A DNA stretch of 64,000 nt, from the NCBI RefSeq assembly GCF_031877795.1, contig NC_133935.1, positions 78,448,303-78,512,302 on the forward strand. Reading direction: 5' to 3'. Within the stretch, counting starts at the first letter, position 1; each line of letters starts with the position of its first letter. Origin of the DNA: Strix aluco (lineage: Eukaryota; Chordata; Aves; Strigiformes; Strigidae). The position numbers and the translations under genes were made by a program. Positions 24,431 through 36,521 of this stretch are shown here, piece by piece. A model generated the notes under the pieces. It was given only the letters and a program-made list of their open reading frames with translations. It ran no database searches and was not told the origin of the DNA.

Positions 24431-26004
24431 ACTAAGCTTTTCTCACACTGGGACCTTGGTGACTATTTGGTGTTTCATTTCAGTGTCTGAGAACTGAAGG
24501 ATCCGTCCTCAGAGCCCGAATGTTAAACTGAATCTCTGTATCTATTATTTCAGTGAATTCTCTCTATATGAGCTTTAATTTCAGCCTATACTTTAAAAAT
24601 ATTCCATGAACTGCCCGCTTCCCCGTTTCACATCATATTCCATGTATAGCTGCTAGATTAAACCCTGCACTGCTCTGCACTTTGCTGAGTGCTTTAACTG
24701 AGTAAACACACATTTTTGTTAAACGTTGTTAACTAGTTAAAAAGAATCATGTTATTTAATCAATCTTTTTGTGCATGTGAAGGGATACTGGGATTTTCTT
24801 TCTGTAAACTAGTTCCCTGGAGCTAGATTCAGATCAAAACTACAGCTTCCACAGCATCTAATTTCAGTCAGCTTTCTGTCCTGTGAAGCTTTCAGCACTT
24901 CAGAAGTGCTTTCTAACCATTTCCAGAGGGCCAGCATGCTGGACAGGAGCTTCCTCACCAAAATAAAAGAAGATGCTGAGAAGTGGGGCTGAGTAGTGGG
25001 GTGAAGTGTCAGGTGTAGCCTTGACTATTTCCTCAGAGAGAGGTACTCAAAATACCCTGAATGTACGTCTTTGTGATTAAGGCAGCAACTGGGAAGACTA
25101 GAGTTTGACTCCTGATAGACATTAATAGAAGTTAGGCTGTATGACTGCTGTAGGAAGTAGGTTAATGTGAAAAAGGGCACCTCTTTTCTTGAGGCATCCT
25201 CAGAGTTGTTGCCTTTTTCTCACAACATCATTTTTCGAGAAAAGCGCATCATCTGGCAGGAAAAATTCCAGGCTATGTGTTCCAGGTGCCAGACTCAGAC
25301 ATCAATTTATCTTACTTGGAGAGCATGAATTATTTATTATTTGTATCAAAGAGGGAAACTACACAAATATAATAAATATAGGTCTAGACGTGGCTCAGAA
25401 ATGCAAGCTCTATGGGAAAACCTCACGGATGTTCTACAAGTCAGGTGCAATTCAGCAATATAAAAATGATTGCCGAAAGAAACTAATTTCTTGTTTATAA
25501 TAAAATATCTAAAAGATGTTGTTCCTGGAAATATTCTTTCTACTGGAGGAAAGGGCCAGAAAATCCCTTTAGGGTTTGTCAGATGCTTTCTTATTCTGCC
25601 TTCATCAGGAACTTAAAAGGGTACAGAGTTAAGATACATTTTTGATTCATCTTTTCTTCATAGTGAGGAGACAATATCCTGTACATTCCTAAACTGTGTT
25701 GATGTATGCACATTTATTTGTTGTCTATATAGGATGCCAGAGATGACTCTGTGTGAAGACATTAACAGGCTGTATGTGGCTTCTGGTTCTGACTTCTTTG
25801 AAGAAAAGTTTTGATGAACGAAGCATTCCTTACTTCAAAATGAAACGTGGGACATTAGTGGTATCCTAGGAAGTGTGCTAATGCCAAAATAGGACAGATG
25901 AAGATAGGCAGTGTGTACAGCATTACAATAAAACCACTGTGGTCAACGAATGGGAAATCTGAACCAGCAAAATAGATTTTTGTGTTAATTAGGGAAAATA
26001 AACC
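24431..26004. other. Intergenic DNA just beyond PCLO, no recognised gene
   Basis: A 103-codon open frame on the plus strand (25189-25500) uses an alternative start and has no recognisable domain; I treat it as chance. No repeat recognised. Confidence 0.55.
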
Positions 26005-29000
26005 AAACCAGATATTTTAAATATTTATTTGTCAGACTGAGATAACAGCCTTTATACAGCACAATTTGCATAAGTTCTCAAGATACATCCTGTATACAGT
26101 CACAAAACCATGACATGGATTTATACATAAAGTGAAAACTGAGACAGATTTACAAGCATTTTTATACAATTCTCATACCGTTTTTGTTTCAGTTTTTACA
26201 ACTTTGAGAACAAGTCTGTATTTTTTTCCTGATGAATCTGGAAGAAAAAAGAAAATTAAAAGAAATCCAAACAAAAATGAATATCAACAAACCACCATCT
26301 ATGCATGCAACATTCACTGTGGAAACATTACATTTCTCCAAGGACTAATCTTTTTTTTGTGTTTTTGTGGGTTTTTTGGTGTTTTTGAATTTTTTTAAAC
26401 ATTGGGTATGCTGTACACTTTTTCCATAGCATGACAGCACACACGCTAGTCAGCCATTGTTGAGCACCTGAGCACGTCACTGAACATCTATAAGATACAA
26501 TCAAATAAGGACACATTCACATGCTTGGATGTCAGATGGAGTTAACATTTTAAACTCAGCTTGTTTTACAAAAATGTATACTTATTTACAGGGTAACAAA
26601 TTAAGAAAACGGCTTTTGCTCAAATCATCTATTTTGAGTTATGGATATCTATATATATATTATAACTTTTGAGCTCATCAATATATTTGCTTATTAATTT
26701 TTTCAAAATAATAAACCAGAACATATAGAAAACATTAAAATGTTTCTTATGATTTAAAGAGAAAGTATCCGGTTTCACTTATTCCTTCTATTTTCCTTCT
26801 AAAGGCAACACGTATTCATAAAGAGCAATTGATCCTACATGCCAGGTGTACCAAAAATTCACAAGGCATGTAGGACTAGGGTTTAAATATAATGTGGGTG
26901 GATACTTACGCTAAATTTCCTCTCTGTTTCATTACCTTTATAAGTTACACTCACACAAATGCAAATTTTCTCTGTTATTCACATATGTATGTACATATCT
27001 AGATATATACTCAGATAATGAAATCTGGGACATTCAGCATTGTAGCAATGAAAATAAAGTACTTAAAAATAGTGTCAGTTATGATTCAAATAATAATTTA
27101 AAAAAATACTATTAACATCTTTATGATATCTCCATGAAACTAAATCCTAATTAAATAATCTCTATTGGGCACAACACTAGCTTACAATATAATAGATGTT
27201 TTCTTTTTCTTCATCATCATCCTCAGAGTAAGAATCAATATCAGCTGGTTACCAGCTACCATATCCCACATCTTAACCATGCGAACACCCAGCATCCAGA
27301 AAAATAACTCAAATATTTCCTAGGTCTTAATTTAAAACCAGTTTAAGTCAACAGATTGGATGTTATTGACTTCAGCTGGTTTGGACTGGATTTGTGTTTC
27401 TTCCACACAGGATCCATGTAATGGTAAAACATGGGTAATAATAAAGAAGCAGCACTCATTGCCCTGGATACTATCCCTTTAAAGTATAATGATAAAGAAC
27501 TAGCTCAACATTCATCATAGAAACTCTCATGTCTAGCTTTAACCTGGAAAAAAAAAGTGTCTGTTTGCTGCTCGTTGTATGCATAATAATAATGATAACA
27601 TTAGAAATCCCTGTCATTTGTAAACACACACACTGTGCTTTTGCTCATTTTTCAGCTTGTTTCCACTATACAAGGCCTTGGATAGAGAAGCAGCTTCAAT
27701 CTCTGTTGACTCAGCAGATTTATGAATAAAAAATGTTAAAATGCCTCTGCTATTGCCTCCCTGCAACATGTGTCTTCAAAGCAATCATAGAAATGTGTGA
27801 ACTCATTAATAATCAATCACTCAGAAATCATAAAAGCTGTTGCCACATCTAAGCACTTTTGGCCAGATAAAAGAAACAAAAAATAATGAGAAAAACGTGA
27901 AAAAAATATACTGAGATATATACAAAAAAGTAAAAAAATACTAATAGTCCTTGTTTGATTATTTTTTAAAAAACATTGTCACAAGAGAGTTTTTCCTGAC
28001 TTCATTCATAAAAGAAGAAAACCAAAAGAAAAAAAAATGCATTCAAACATGAGTTTGTGTTGCATAGAGTGATTCCAGTACAACCTAGAAATTTGGTCAA
28101 AAAAGGGAACTTGGCACACTTTGAAAACATCTTCTGACCTCTGAATGATGTTGCCTCAGAAAAGAGGGAGTGTGTGGGCCCAGGTTTGTCACTAGCCCAT
28201 CCTGGGTGACACCAGCGGAGCCCTGTCCTTGCTGCAGCTGGCCAAGGCAGTGCCGCGTTCCTGACAAACTCTACTCTTTGTGTTTCATGATAGGAGTCCA
28301 AACCTGCCATTTCAACATGCAGAAACAATTTGTGTGTTGTTCAGAGAATCAAAGATGCTTGAATTAAACCAGTTGCCAACAGCTGATTACCCTGCAAAGG
28401 TAGCTGTTCTATACAGCTGCAGCTATACCACCCAACACAACTATTTTATAAAAACATTGGCCACATTTGTATGTGTGTGAGAGCAAAGCATGCCTGTCCG
28501 CTTTCTCAATTAAGAGTGATGATTACAGGCTTCCCAGTAAGGCAGCCAGATAGTGCTCATTCCTGCTGGAAATCTCCATAGCAACTACCAGCATGACTTG
28601 CTGTCTTTATAATAAATCTTAGCAAGAACAAAATTACCAGCAGTTTGCACAAAATTGCACACCTCATGGCTTGTACTTCACACAGTAATTGAAACTGGAC
28701 TTTTTTTCTTTTTTTTTTTTGGTCTTTTTTTCAAAGAAAGAACACACTATAACCATCAGGAATGCAAAATAACCCACCAAAAGAGCAACACATACGTCAA
28801 ATATATCCACATAGGATCTTTTGGTTTGATCGGGGATTTTTTCTTTGAAGTATTTGTCTTCTTATAAAAACATACACAACATCAAAACATATAGGATGCT
28901 TACAATAACTCCAGAGGACTGTTTTTAAAATATATGAGAGGTAGGGTATACATATACTGGTGAAAGCATAAAATGCAATATTAAAGCACACATCCTACTT

Positions 29001-30977
29001 CCACTGTCAGTGTTGTTGTGTTTTTAAGATAGCTAATAAGATTTTGGTAAGACTGCTCTGCTTACAAGTTAAGCAGGCTACCAGCAGGTTATCAATAACT
29101 TAACAGGAGTTTACCTGGTGTGTGTAGCATTAATGTCTTCTGTGTGTTTCTTCTCATATTCCCTTTCTATGTTGTTATTTTAAGCTGACAAAGATAAATC
29201 AAAAACTGTATGTGGGAAGTGTCACCAGATTAAATGGTGTAGCTTTTTCACAGTCAGTCAGATTCTGAATAAACTGAGCCTTATTTTTCCTTTTTTTTTA
29301 AAGCATACATTATTTTCCAGAAGAATATTTTCAGTTGGTCTTGCACAACCTGTGGAAGTGTACTACATATATTCAGAAAATATAAGAAGACATACATTAA
29401 ATAATATATGAAAAGTCCTTATTTGGCAGGAAAAAGAAACGTCTGAATTGCAGAAGTTTGGTCATTTTCTTTTTAAATATGCAAAGGTCATGAGGTAATA
29501 TTACCAGGGAAACTACTTTTTAATGAAGCTGTGAAATATTAAATGACTTCTAAGTAACACGGGAGTTAGTACCATATTGATTCTTGTTTTTTAAAGAAAC
29601 TGATATACTTTTAGGAATGGGAGAAAAAGCTCTCCCTTCTTCAAAAATGGTACAAGGGAAAATACAACAACCAACCTAAGCAATCCTGGGCAGTAGTTTT
29701 TTCCCAAGTGAGCTAACTGCTCAGCTTCAAGCCCCCGAAAGTGGGACTTTAGGCATGGAAGTGATGACACAGTATTCAGTGTTGCAAGTTACCTTCCTAT
29801 TTACTTCTTTCCTAACTGAGAAGCTATGCTGTTGAGTGGATTACACTCAGACCTTCACCTCTTAAGAATATTAAGAAGATATTCTTAATTCTTTCTAATG
29901 CAACAGGCCTGCAATCCCTTTGCTTTAGATTTCAAGTGTGTCACTGATGTGATACAGAGTCCTGCACCAAGCAGGTTGGTGTTAGCACAGTGGGTCTACT
30001 GCTCCGAAGTGCCCACAAAATAGCCTAGAATTCATCGTCTCTGTACAGCTTCAGAATAAGACTGGTTGCTGAAAAATGGAAGGACTAGTTGAAATAATTG
30101 TGTTAGTCCCAGTGCTTAAGCCTCTTCAGTTCCAAACTTTTACAAAACCGCTGATTCAAAGGGTAGGGTGAAGTACAGTGTCACTGACATCGAAACAGCA
30201 TTTTTTTCTTCCTGATGTAGTGCAGTTTACATCCTGCCCTTTCTCTTTAAAACCACATCCCAAATTATAGATCATTAATATAGTTTTATCCATTACATTC
30301 TAGGACAGTGGTTTATATTCATTGTTAACACACAGAAACAAAATAAACAATCAGGTCTGATTCTCCACAGCATAGTTTTTGAAGGAAAAAGAAAGAAGGA
30401 AAAAAAGTAATGTAAAATAACATTACCACTCTTGCAAATGCCTTGCAGTTTGTGTCAAGTGGCATAATCTCACTACAGCAAATTATCAGAGATCCTAAGG
30501 TGCAGAGGAACAAGTTTTGCACTTCTGATAAGTGAGATTTGGAAAGTCAGTCACCCTAGGTGCTTTTGCATAAAATGATCTCCTTCTGGTTGCACAGAAA
30601 ACCAGACTGCTCTTTCCATCACACTACCTCCAGCTGCAGCGGAACTCTGCATTAACACCTGCCTTCCAGCCTTCATTATTTCCTTCACAGTTACTCTCTT
30701 CACAAAGAGTCCAACAACACGGAGCCCTTGTATCAGTCTTCATTTCAAACAGCCTCACTTTAACTTCTGGGCCCAGGTTTTCTTTTACTTTGCTGTCTTT
30801 TGCAGCAAAACAAGTGTACTAGCCCTCCTTTAAGTGTGCTATGTAGCCCAGAGACTGCTCTTCTCTACTTTGTATTCTGAAAGACTAGCTAAACACAATG
30901 ATATCAAACTATAGTCTTGGAGTGATGCTGTTTATAGCAGACTCTGCAGGTTTTGTGCCCTAAGCAGACAGCTCTGC
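26005..30977 (-). other. PCLO: Inferred long 3' untranslated region of PCLO
   Basis: About 5.0 kb of AT-rich sequence follows the PCLO stop without recognisable interspersed repeats. This is unusual compared with the flanking intergenic and intronic DNA and suits a retained 3' UTR. Mammalian PCLO transcripts also have a 3' UTR of several kilobases (known from memory, not checked). It contains T-rich runs (28697-28732, 26349-26396), a GC-rich patch (28161-28265) and many AU-rich stretches. Open frames inside it on either strand are short and match nothing I know. The distal end is set by the poly(A) signal at 26024-26029. Use of a proximal site cannot be excluded. Confidence 0.7.
26024..26029 (-). 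terminator. Candidate distal poly(A) signal of PCLO
   Basis: The minus strand reads AATAAA here. It is followed about 15-30 nt downstream by a GT-rich stretch (tggtttggttt), the usual downstream element. Cleavage would fall near 26000-26014. It lies where repeat-free sequence gives way to ordinary intergenic DNA. The motif itself is common in AT-rich DNA, so the assignment depends on this context. Confidence 0.55.
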
Positions 30978-31118
30978 TCAGTGTGTTTGTGTGGAGCTGA
31001 CCAACAGTTTGTGCCAGTTTACTATTCTTTTCCTTAGATCCACTTTGTCAAGCCAGATATAAGCTTCCCCAATCAGTGTCTTTTTCATAAACTTCCCTCC
31101 ATTGGAGACAAGCAGAAT
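30978..31118 (-). CDS. PCLO: Piccolo last coding exon: end of C2B domain and C-terminus
   Basis: The coding part runs from an acceptor (attttcccag, just above 31118) to a TGA at 30980-30978, giving 46 codons plus stop. It encodes [15 protein letters not shown], the [12 protein letters not shown] segment and a tail ending HKLL then STQTH. It completes the eight-strand C2 fold started in the two upstream exons. Loop 3, where Ca2+-binding C2 domains carry several aspartates, reads SNGGKF here with none, so this C2B is probably not a Ca2+ sensor, unlike the C2A domain of the same protein. The exon continues without interruption into the 3' UTR. Piccolo splice forms with and without C2B are described in mammals; only the C2B-containing end is visible here. 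Confidence 0.96.
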   Translation of the reverse strand: MLLVSNGGKFMKKTLIGEAYIWLDKVDLRKRIVNWHKLLVSSTQTH

Positions 31119-33296
31119 CTGGGAAAATAAATAAATACAAAATAAATAAATAAAAATAATAAAACATAATTATTGTGCATGTAATTATCATTATCATTAC
31201 ATACAATACAATTATTATTATAAATACCGCATTTGCTCATAAATATGAAAGATTCAGAAATGTTATGCTCTGTTTTGGTACCCACAGAGGAGGAAAGAAA
31301 CACTGACCATAACCCTTTATATAGAGTCATCTTTCCAATAGAAAGGAAGCCCCATGAAAACCGAACCTTCCCTATCTTCTGTTTTATTATCTTGGGATGT
31401 AACAACTAGATGACAATCTTGAACTTCAGTTAGCAATTTGTTCACCTGCTGGTTACCAAAGACAAACACAAGGTCAAATTTTAAGTTGCAGGGTAAAGCT
31501 TTATGCAGACAAAGTACCAACCTTCTTTAAGCGCATGGGAGTCAGAGGGTGCCCTGCATATAGGCTGTAACTTAGGGCAGACTAGTGTGTGAGAAAGTCC
31601 AGACTTCCAGCTTTTGACCTCAGCAAGAGATAGTCTAACCTAAAATGTAGAGGTGGTTTGAAATCTCACTCCTGCTATGTCTCTGCTGAGAGCCACAGTA
31701 TTGTGTCTGGTTCTATGGATCTTGCTTGCACAGCCATGGAGAGTGGGAATGGCAAGGAAGTCCCAGCACACGTGAGCTATGCAGGCTGGGTGTTCAACAT
31801 TCTCCCTGATGTATGATACAGGCACATATTTTCCAGCTAAGCAGGTGCATGCCATGCAAGCAATAGACTTCTCTGAAGGACTTGATTTATTCTGTGGATT
31901 CTACATGTTTCTGGGAGAAATACATTTGATAATAAATATATTACAGGGTGTGAGTTATAGTAACACATTCAGATAAATTTAAGCATTTCTTAATTATTGA
32001 GTAACTGAATTAACAAGCTCAATATTTCTTTTTTCTTCTTTTTTTATCATCTTCCTAAGCTTCTCAAAAAGAAAAACAAGTCATGAAAAACTGCATTTCC
32101 ATGATAGGATTAGCAGCAGGTTTGCAATATTCAGTCACAGAGCGGGCCTCCAGCAATGAGCAAGAGAGGTAACTGATAACAGCAGGAGGCTGTCACCCTC
32201 TGTGTGAACCAGCAGGAGAGAAAATAGGGCATTTTATTGCTTGGTTTCAAAGATTTGGCTAACAGAAGAATGGATTTTGTACTCCACTGAGATGATGGAA
32301 GAGAGTATACAGCAGCAGACATTTAACAGAACTGTAGAGGAACTAGAGTTTCCAGTAAACAAGATCTTCAACATCTTTTAAAATTTTCCTTTCTGATTTG
32401 GGAAACAAAGTGAAAAAACAAACTTTACATTACAATTGAAATTTAAAAAAAAAAAAAAAAGGAAGAATTTTACAATAATTTTCCTGGATGAACTTTCCAG
32501 TTCCCTGGCCAATTTTAATATCAGTTGGCAAGTAAGGTATGTACCCAGACAGCTTAGACACCTACAAGCCCATTAGTCAACAGTTTGAGGAGGGAAGACC
32601 AAAGGACTCTTAGGCACTGAACTATTAGGGAAGTCTACTTTACTTCACTCATCAGAAAGCTCATCCTTGTGGAAAATAAGCAGCCTGCCTCCACTGCTGG
32701 TGGCTTTTTACGTCACCTCTTTCAGTGCTTCCTGAAGAAATGGACAGCCCAGAAGCTGACAAGCCAAACCAGAACATCTGTCAAAAACATTCTTCTGGGG
32801 TTTTCTGATTACCCTTACATAGGACATCATGTATTTCTAATTGCAGCAATCCAGTCAGCCGGCAGCCAGCTAGGGAGCAAGGCGAAGGAGACAGGAGCTT
32901 AGTGCTTTCCAGGGGGTTCCTGGGTGGGTTGCCAAGGAACAGGGAAATCACGGAAGTGAGCAAGCAAGCTGCCAGGGACTGAGACAGGTGCTTGTCTGAA
33001 ACCTGTCAAAATGCTTTCTGCAGAATGTTTTCATTCTGACATATCAGCAGTTTTGGGACAGAAAAAATTTCTAACAAATTTTTCATCACTTCTGTCCTTG
33101 ATCCTTCTTTCCAAACCTCCCAACTGGCTCCCTAGTATCTGTCTTCTCTAGCTTGTCTATCTCTCAGACTTGTTTTTTGCCTTCTCCAGGCTTTAAATTC
33201 CAGACTTCTTATCCTGAATCAGCTAGTCTCAGTTTCTAATTTTCAGGATTTTTTTTTCCTTATTCCCAGCACTCTTGACCAAACAATTCTAGCTTT

Positions 33297-33337
33297 TCTT
33301 TTCTTCTTTTTTTTTCTTTTTCTTTTTTTTTTTTTTG
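33297..33337. repeat. T-rich polypyrimidine tract
   Basis: About 40 bases of T with scattered C on the plus strand, within a broader pyrimidine-rich region. On the PCLO strand it is A-rich and so is not a splice-acceptor tract. Confidence 0.9.
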
Positions 33338-34984
33338 TTTTCTCAATAGCCCATGGTCCCATTTTATTGCTAATGTTCACAGCTCTTGATGTTGATTTTT
33401 AGAGTGCAGCCCCTTGTCCTAATCTGCCTCCTGTTGGTTCTCATGTCTCTTTACAATGTACCTTCTATGATTATCATGTTTGATCTTATCTCACTCAGTC
33501 TCTCTGATTTTATTTCCTCCCTTCATCTCCCAGTTCCATTTTTGTTCTATACATTCTGGTTCTGTTTTTTTTTCCCCTCTCCCCCAAATCTCTTTTGACA
33601 ATGTCCATCTCTCTGCCCCTAAATGTTCATCACTCAAATTCAGCATTCAAATCAGTCAGCTTCATTCTTTGCCATAGGAACAAACTGACTGATAAGTATG
33701 AAGAGCATATAAAAACAGATATACTGAGTCAGATCAAAGATCTCTTCAGGCAAATATTCTGCTTTCAAATATGTATATGGCAGTGTATAAGGCAGAATAT
33801 AAGAACAGGACAATCATGTAATGACACTTTCACAAAATACCTACTATAATCTGTGGACCATTGACTTCCTGATTTACAAGTAGTATGTTTGTATGCAACA
33901 GACTATGAGGAATTTTGCCTATGAATTTGTCCAATCATTTTCTCCAGTTATATTTCCTGTAAAAATATTTAGCATCCACAACATATTATGGCAATAAATT
34001 TTACAGCTCAAACTCCAAGTTGTGTGAAGAAGAAACACCTTTTGTTTGTTTTAAACTTGTACCTTGCTACTTTTACAGCCTTTGTTCTCTTAGGTCTGGT
34101 GTGTAGCACCAGCACACATCACAGAGTTTCTGAGGAAATGTTGCCAAGTCTCAGCTCACTGTTCCTATGGCTACCTCCCTCACTATCTCCCTCCTTAACA
34201 GCTTGATGTCTTATTTTCCCATAGGACTCTGTGTGTTCTTCTTTATTGGTCTACTCACCCCTTATAGTTTCCTCTTCAAACCACCACTGGAAATGAACTT
34301 TTTACAGGAATTTTAGCTCTTAAACTTTGGCAGGACTTTATAATTGTCAACTCTGGATTTTCCCAGGTAATATAACATCTTAAAAAGTCTTTTACTGAGT
34401 CTATTGAATGAATAAGGATGTTAGGACACCTTAACACAGGGGAAACAGTATCTATTTTTGTTGGTCTTGTTTTGTAAGCAACATCAATTTTGGCTTTATT
34501 TTTAATGATACAGCCAATAAGCCTAACATAGGTACTTAGTTAATCTAGTCTGACTTTAGTCATCAAAATGTAGCTGGCTTGTTTACATCTGTCTTCCAGA
34601 TTTAAAGTACATTAAGCGGATGCTGGTATGCCCAACAATTCCTCCCATTTAAGATTAACATGCAGATACCCCTGGAATTGTCATTCTCTCTCCACTGACT
34701 AGAGGAAGCCTGAATATCTGGCTTATATTAGTTGTCTACTTATGTGAAACTAAATGAGGGTAGGTAAAGTGAATCTGACCAAATGATCAAATTTGTCTAA
34801 GCAATTAAACACAGGAGAAGGACTACTCCTGAATCAGTTCCACACATCATTTGATGTGCCACAGACTGAAAATATTGTCATCTCCTTTACAAACGTACAC
34901 TCAGAATATTTGGCTTGACATAATCAGTAATTCTGCAGCGTCTGAGATTATGACTATGGTGTCTAATTCCAGGCACTAAAACTT

Positions 34985-35350
34985 TTAAAGAAGTTGAAGA
35001 ACTGGAGAGAATGATAAAATAATTAGGCATTTAGGTAACAGGTCATATCAAAGAAATTTAGTTTACTTAGCCTGGAAAAATAGAGAGGAGAGATATGATA
35101 AAAAAGTTTCAGTGTGGAGACTATTTTTATAAAAAGAAAGCAGATCAGTTTTCCTCTGCGTTTTGTAAGGATACTTAAGGATAAATTAATTTAAAATATG
35201 GCATATTTAAATTAGAAAATACACTAAACTTTCTAAATAGAAAAGTATTTTTGGAAGACATGCATAACTTCTTTCCCTAGGGAGTTTTAAGAACAGATCA
35301 AGCCTAAAACTTTCAGGCCTGGTCTATACTGTTCCTCAGTACAGGGTATT
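34985..35350 (+). mobile_element. Ancient CR1-like LINE fragment
   Basis: Degraded but ordered CR1 landmarks occur on the plus strand: gaactggagagaatgat, ttagcctggaaaaatagaga, a block like the tail of ORF2, then ttttaagaacagatcaagcc and ggcctggtctatactgttcc. Divergence is high. The order and spacing of landmarks support an old amniote CR1/L3-type copy rather than chance. Confidence 0.6.
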
Positions 35351-35523
35351 AAACCACCTTTTAAAGTCTCCTCCAGCCTGATATTTTCATTATTATGTAA
35401 TTTGTTATTTCCTTTGTAATTTTCTCTTTTCAGCAAACAACTGGGGTAGAAGATTGATCTCAGATGCCCATAGCACAGCATGGACAACATCCAAAATTAG
35501 GTTTTAATAAAATGCAGAGTTAC

Positions 35524-35669
35524 CTGAAGAGAATGACCAGCAGGACTCAAGCTAAATCTAAACGTTTCATTGAACGAAGGCTCTCGGTCATGCCTGCATA
35601 CCCTGGTTTTCTTCTTAATTACTCTCTTTTGGGTAGAGATATTGACAACGTATAGCTTCACATACAGGT
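35524..35669 (-). CDS. PCLO: Piccolo second-to-last coding exon: central part of the C2B domain
   Basis: This 146-bp exon has two leading bases plus 48 codons. It encodes [13 protein letters not shown], a basic KKKTR segment, [11 protein letters not shown] and finally SPAGHSLQ. The DLYVKLY strand and the PSFNETF strand are typical C2-domain signatures, equivalent to the DPYVK and NPxFNExF strands of synaptotagmin-like C2 domains. The acceptor reads ttcttccccag above 35669. The donor is CTTCAG followed by gtaact below 35524. The exon ends on a codon boundary, matching the phase-0 start of the last exon. The lysine-rich strand resembles the polybasic region that lets many C2 domains bind acidic phospholipids; such binding is inference here. 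Confidence 0.96.
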
Positions 35670-36253
35670 CTGGGGAAGAACAGTTCAATGAGTTAAATAT
35701 AGAAGCTTTTAAAGAATTGTTGTTGTTAATGATTTCAACAGAGGGAAAGTGTTGTGAAGAAACAGAGCATGGTACTTTACAGAGCCATATTCTGTTCTCA
35801 TTTACATGGTGTAGAAATGGAACCACCCCACTAAATCCAAGGGAATTACCTTGTGTTTACAATGCTGTCATTAAAGAAACAAATACTTTGATGTCTTTAT
35901 GTATGTATGAAAATATTGACATGAGTTTTTAATTTTTAAAAAGCTTTTTCACCAAAATACAATTTTTCACTAGATATCATTGTTCTTTAATAACCTAGGG
36001 AGTTATAATTTTTATTAAGTTAAAAAAGGATTAATTTTTAACAATCAAAATTAAACTAAAAAGAGGATTAATTTCTGAGAGTTAATTTGCTTCTACAAAA
36101 TGTTTTTACTTGCATTAAAGTTACTCATAGGAGAAAACACTTCAGAAAGAATTCTATAGAATATGTCATTCTGGTTAGGAAGGAATTTTCTTTCTTCAGA
36201 TACATCCTACTTAACGTTTTCAAAGCATCATGAAGCTGGTTTCTGTGTGATAC
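35670..36253 (-). other. PCLO: PCLO short intron
   Basis: This 584-bp intron separates the first two C2B exons. It starts GTATCA at the upper end and ends TTCCCCAG at the lower end on the minus strand. It interrupts an Asp codon (G|AC), which both exons together restore. No repeat recognised. Confidence 0.95.
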
Positions 36254-36388
36254 CTGGTAGATGATCTGGAGATTTAAATTTGTATGTGATATTTCTGCAC
36301 TGAAGGATTTCTACTATCAGCTGTTCTCCATCTGTCTTCATTTCCTTCTTTAATGCAATCTTGATTTCACCCATAACCTGTGTTTTAC
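36254..36388 (-). CDS. PCLO: Piccolo third-to-last coding exon: N-terminal half of the C2B domain
   Basis: This 135-bp exon encodes 44 whole codons plus two leading and one trailing base. The peptide begins [16 protein letters not shown] and ends [10 protein letters not shown], which covers the first beta strands of piccolo C2B. The acceptor is a pyrimidine-rich tract ending tgcttttccag just above 36388. The donor is CCAG followed by gtatca at 36254-36253. The trailing G combines with the first two bases of the next exon (AC) to make Asp, so the join keeps frame. The first two bases (GT) complete a codon begun in an exon I could not locate at higher coordinates. Length and phase fit a normal internal exon, with no stop or frameshift. 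Confidence 0.95.
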
Positions 36389-36495
36389 CTGGAAAAGCAG
36401 AAAAAGTAATCCTCATTAATGTGAAAGGAAACTGAATGTATCTAACTTGGAAAGAAGTAGATTTTTCTGGGATTTTTTTAGGGAGTTATTTTGTC

Positions 36496-36521
36496 TTTTT
36501 TTTTTTTTTTTTTTTTTTTTT
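36496..36521. repeat. Poly(T) run, 26 bp
   Basis: Uninterrupted T-run on the plus strand, just over 100 bp above the first C2B exon. On the gene strand it is poly(A). Length is likely polymorphic. Confidence 0.97.

Larger units (their letters stand above)
31119..35523 (-). other. PCLO: PCLO last intron
   Basis: This 4.4-kb intron lies between the last two coding exons, with GT at the upper end and AG at the lower end on the minus strand. It contains an A/T-rich simple stretch (31125-31175), an A-run (32445-32460), a T/C-rich tract (33297-33337) and an old CR1 fragment near its upper end. Confidence 0.93.

Noticed and set aside
27348..27520. A minus-strand open frame of about 56 codons, and a nearby acidic reading (DSYSEDDDEEKEN, about 27195-27235)
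   Set aside because: Both lie about 3.5 kb past the PCLO stop within the inferred 3' UTR, and stops close each frame upstream with no convincing acceptor. The true C-terminus is fully accounted for at 30978-31118.
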